From: Bacteroidota bacterium
Lineage (GTDB): Bacteria > Bacteroidota > Bacteroidia > Chitinophagales > Chitinophagaceae
Direction: 5' to 3'
Length of the DNA: 64,000 nt
Assembly (NCBI GenBank): GCA_018971025.1
Contig: JAGWVE010000002.1
Span: 26,090 to 90,089 of the forward strand
Shown: positions 61,718 through 64,000 of the stretch, in pieces
Numbering within the stretch: position 1 is the first letter of the stretch
Layout: each line of letters opens with the position of its first letter
The notes under the pieces: generated by a model
Seen by the model: the letters and a program-made list of their open reading frames with translations, nothing else
Databases searched by the model: none
Told to the model about the DNA's origin: nothing
Program-made: the position numbers and the translations under genes

Positions 61718-63271
61718 ATGCTTGTAAAAACTATGGGAGCCGCAGTAATGGGTGTTGATGCCATCACCATCATTGTAGAAGTGAATGTAAGTATGGGGCA
61801 GGGCTATCAAATTGTTGGCCTCCCGGACATTGCTATTAAAGAAAGTTTACAAAGAACAGAGAGCGCAATAAAATCAAATGGATTTAGTATGCCGCGCATT
61901 AAAGTGGTCATCAATTTAGCGCCAGCGGATATCAAAAAAACGGGTGCTGCGTTTGACCTGCCCATTGCCATTGGCATATTAGCTGCTAGTGACCAACTCC
62001 TGCAAGAAGCACAAATTCACAAGTATATGCTTATGGGAGAACTTGGTTTAGATGGCACCATTCATCCCATCAGAGGTGCACTAGCCATGGCCATTCGGGC
62101 AAAAAAAGAAAATGCACTTGGCATTATTTTACCCGCCGCCAATGCCAATGAAGCGTCCATGGTAAAAGGCCTAAACGTTTTTGGCGTATCTCATTTACAA
62201 GAAGTGGTCAACTTTTTTGCTGCAGGAACATGCACCCCCACCCACCAAATTAATCCGGAAACTTTTTTAAACACAGACCCTGCGCTTTCCAATATTGATT
62301 TTAGTGAAGTGAGTGGGCAAGACAATATTAAACGCGCCCTAGAAATAGCAGCCGCTGGTGCTCATAATGTTATTTTAATTGGACCCCCTGGCGCAGGAAA
62401 AACCATGCTTGCAAAAAGACTTCCCAGTATTTTGCCTCCTTTAAATGTAGCAGAAGCACTAGAAACAACCCAGATATATAGTGTGGCTGGAAAGCTAGCC
62501 CCTGGCTCCTATTTGGTGCAATCAAGGCCTTTTAGGTCACCGCATCATACCATTTCAGACATTGCCCTGATTGGCGGCGGCAGTCATCCGCAACCCGGCG
62601 AAATTTCATTGGCGCATAACGGTGTTTTGTTTTTAGATGAATTACCTGAATTTAAAAGATCTGTTTTAGAAGTACTTCGTCAACCCATGGAAGAGCGCAT
62701 GGTAAACATTGCCAGAGCAAGTATGTCGCTTACGTACCCTGCCAACTTTATGCTAATAGCCTCAATGAACCCCTGCCCTTGTGGCTATTTCAATCATCCA
62801 ACAAAAACCTGCAGCTGTCCGGCGGGCGCCGTAGAGAAATATTTAAATAGGGTTTCGGGACCGCTGCTCGACCGCATAGACCTTCATGTAGAAGTTACAC
62901 CCGTTACACATCATGAACTAGACCGCACCACCCGGGCATCAGAATCAAATGCTATCAGAGAAAGGGTTTTAGCAGCTAGGGGCATTCAAAAAAACCGATA
63001 CGAGCACTGTGCCAATACCTATACCAACGCACAAATTTCAAATAAAGAATTGGCTGATTTTTGCCCACTGGGGCCTCATAGCAAAGCCATACTAGCAGCC
63101 GCTATGGAAAAATTAAACCTAAGTGCTAGGGCTTACCACCGCATCATCAAAGTGAGTAGAACCATTGCAGATTTAGCAGGCGCACCACAAATTTTACCGG
63201 AACATATCGCAGAAGCCGTTCAGTACCGTACGCTAGACCGGGCCAATTGGAGCGCTAGTGGCGGGGGTTAA
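61718..63271 (+). CDS. comM: YifB/ComM-family AAA+ ATPase
   Basis: A 517-residue protein. An N-terminal Lon-protease-like domain (GYQIVGLPDIAIKESLQRTESAIK, LAPADIKKTGAAFDLPIAIGIL) is followed by the Mg-chelatase-like AAA core with GPPGAGKTMLAKRLP, RPFRSPHHTISDIALIGGG, GVLFLDELPEF and MNPCPCGYF with a zinc-binding Cys cluster, and a C-terminal helical lid. ComM helps branch migration in natural transformation, consistent with comEC, comF and radA here. Confidence 0.94.
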   Translation: MLVKTMGAAVMGVDAITIIVEVNVSMGQGYQIVGLPDIAIKESLQRTESAIKSNGFSMPRIKVVINLAPADIKKTGAAFDLPIAIGILAASDQLLQEAQIHKYMLMGELGLDGTIHPIRGALAMAIRAKKENALGIILPAANANEASMVKGLNVFGVSHLQEVVNFFAAGTCTPTHQINPETFLNTDPALSNIDFSEVSGQDNIKRALEIAAAGAHNVILIGPPGAGKTMLAKRLPSILPPLNVAEALETTQIYSVAGKLAPGSYLVQSRPFRSPHHTISDIALIGGGSHPQPGEISLAHNGVLFLDELPEFKRSVLEVLRQPMEERMVNIARASMSLTYPANFMLIASMNPCPCGYFNHPTKTCSCPAGAVEKYLNRVSGPLLDRIDLHVEVTPVTHHELDRTTRASESNAIRERVLAARGIQKNRYEHCANTYTNAQISNKELADFCPLGPHSKAILAAAMEKLNLSARAYHRIIKVSRTIADLAGAPQILPEHIAEAVQYRTLDRANWSASGGG

Positions 63272-63291
63272 GCGAGCGCTCAATAGATGCA

Positions 63292-63672
63292 CTAATACTG
63301 GCCTGTATTTAAAAGCACGAGCGTGCAGGCATCCATGGTTTCAATTCCTTTTTGCTTTGCTACCATAGCAAAAGCTTGGTTTTCGGTTCCCGGATTAAAA
63401 ATAATGCGCTTGGGCGCTAATGAAAACAAATAAGGTATTAGCGCGTGCTGGGCCGCAGGGTTCACATACAATGTTATGGTATGAATATCTGATAAAGCGG
63501 GCTCGCCGGTAACAATGGGTGTATTATCTATATGACCAGGCTTAATACCAATGCACGCAACAGGATGCCCATGCGCAACTAGCAATTTTGTAGCTAAATA
63601 ACTATAACGCTCCGGATTTTCGGAAGCGCCAATGATGAGTGTTTTTTTTGGATTGCTAGTTTGTGCTGTCAT
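63292..63672 (-). CDS. CoA-binding-domain protein
   Basis: A 126-residue protein with a succinyl-CoA-synthetase-alpha-like Rossmann domain: KTLIIGASENPERYSYLATKLL at the N-terminus, VACIGIKPGHIDN and RIIFNPGTENQAFA. The family (YccU-like) is small and cytoplasmic, and the ligand is CoA or a related nucleotide. No function is assigned. It stands alone between comM and the repeat protein. Confidence 0.88.
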   Translation of the reverse strand: MTAQTSNPKKTLIIGASENPERYSYLATKLLVAHGHPVACIGIKPGHIDNTPIVTGEPALSDIHTITLYVNPAAQHALIPYLFSLAPKRIIFNPGTENQAFAMVAKQKGIETMDACTLVLLNTGQY

Positions 63673-63812
63673 TTTTCAAAGATACATACTAATTGATCAA
63701 ATGAAAGCAGGGCTTATACCTTGGCGGTTTTCAATGAAATTATTTTTTATGTATTCTCGAAATATATTTTAACTTTACACTTCAAATTTTAACCCAAACA
63801 AACAACAATACC

Positions 63813-64000
63813 ATGGCAAAAGCAAAAAAAGCTGCTCCTAAAAAAGCTGCTGCAAAAAAACCAGCTGCAAAAAAAGCAGTGAAAAAAGCTGCTCCTAAAA
63901 AAGCTGCTGCAAAAAAACCAACTGCTAAAAAAGCAGTGAAAAAAGCTGCTCCTAAAAAAGCTGCTGCAAAAAAACCAACTGCTAAAAAAGCAGTGAAAAA
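63813..64000 (+). CDS. Histone H1-like Lys/Ala-rich repeat protein (3' end outside window)
   Basis: The gene starts with ATG at 63813 (MAKAKKAAPKKAAAKKP) and is open to the window end. About 62 residues are seen, consisting only of Ala, Lys, Pro, Val and Thr after the start. The 19-residue unit AAPKKAAAKKPTAKKAVKK repeats from residue 7 on. Such proteins resemble the C-terminal tails of eukaryotic H1 and bacterial Hc1/AlgP and bind DNA without sequence preference. A near -7 box TAACTTTA lies at 63770-63777. Confidence 0.85.
   Translation, partial: MAKAKKAAPKKAAAKKPAAKKAVKKAAPKKAAAKKPTAKKAVKKAAPKKAAAKKPTAKKAVK
63831..64000 (+). repeat. 57-base tandem repeat in the H1-like gene
   Basis: Unit starts are at 63831, 63888 and 63945, exactly 57 bases apart. 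Copies are almost identical; the first has GCT and GCA where the later copies have ACT and GCT (PAAKK against PTAKK). The array continues past the window, so its copy number is not known. Confidence 0.9.

Noticed and set aside
63831..64000. Repeat array as CRISPR or sequence artefact
   Set aside because: The 57-base units are in frame, have no spacers, and encode a typical H1-like sequence behind a normal start codon.

Overview
The window is from a member of the Bacteroidota, most likely a Chitinophagaceae-like bacterium. The evidence is an AT-rich chromosome, -7 promoter boxes of the TAnnTTTG type, gliding and type IX secretion genes (gldD, gldE, porT), a GLPGLI-family protein next to a large outer-membrane barrel, a flavobacterial-type carotenoid cluster, and a split-out mS38/COX24-like mini-protein. 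Nearly all of it is chromosomal coding DNA. No prophage, insertion sequence or CRISPR array is visible.

Layout. 1-1.3 kb: the 3' end of an RhlE-like DEAD-box helicase and tRNA-Leu(UAG) with a terminator. 1.7-17.7 kb: a carbohydrate region. Divergent fucosidases (GH95-like, GH29) are followed by a GLPGLI/barrel pair, then a minus-strand run xylB-xylA-galK-heparinase II/III-like lyase-DUF2264-GH88 that reads as one operon. It joins depolymerisation of a uronate-containing polysaccharide to xylose and galactose metabolism. 17.8-26.2 kb: tRNA-Arg(CCG) and a carotenoid operon (ECF sigma factor, crtI, crtB, idi, a CrtD-like desaturase, cruF-like, crtZ, crtY). The operon sits downstream of a MerR-type regulator that carries the CarH/LitR cobalamin photoreceptor motifs. 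The operon promoter has a well-spaced -33/-7 pair, and two 34-35 bp inverted repeats surround it. The gene set predicts a saproxanthin/myxol-type monocyclic hydroxycarotenoid, probably made in response to light.

26.2-32.2 kb: dTDP-sugar genes rfbA, rfbC, rfbB; a NagX-like membrane acyltransferase; a MurU-like nucleotidyltransferase next to a kinase fused to a RapZ C-terminal domain. 32.2-34.7 kb: a 2H-phosphoesterase-like gene divergent from umuDC, in which the UmuD lacks its Ser-Lys dyad. 34.7-45.5 kb: an isolated C-terminal half of carbamoyl-phosphate synthase, comEC, purH, a DMT exporter, lutB-like, DUF3109, gldD, gldE, mutY. 45.7-54.7 kb: HU, a TPR protein, the mini-protein, RNase G, a gene-free 490 bp stretch with a GC-rich fold and a hairpin terminator, radA, comF, glutathione peroxidase, holB, ricT. 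54.6-64 kb: a class III aminotransferase, gamma-carbonic anhydrase, rsgA, menG-porT, dihydroorotase, a short MutS homologue, comM/yifB, a CoA-binding protein, and the start of a Lys/Ala-rich histone H1-like repeat protein that runs off the window.

The most notable points are the apparent light-control circuit in front of the carotenoid operon, the dyad-less UmuD, the kinase-RapZ fusion beside a MurU-like enzyme, the stand-alone half CarB, the mixed sugar/lyase operon, and the unexplained structured intergenic region near 48.9-49.1 kb. All function calls rest on motifs and layout read by eye; no database search was run.
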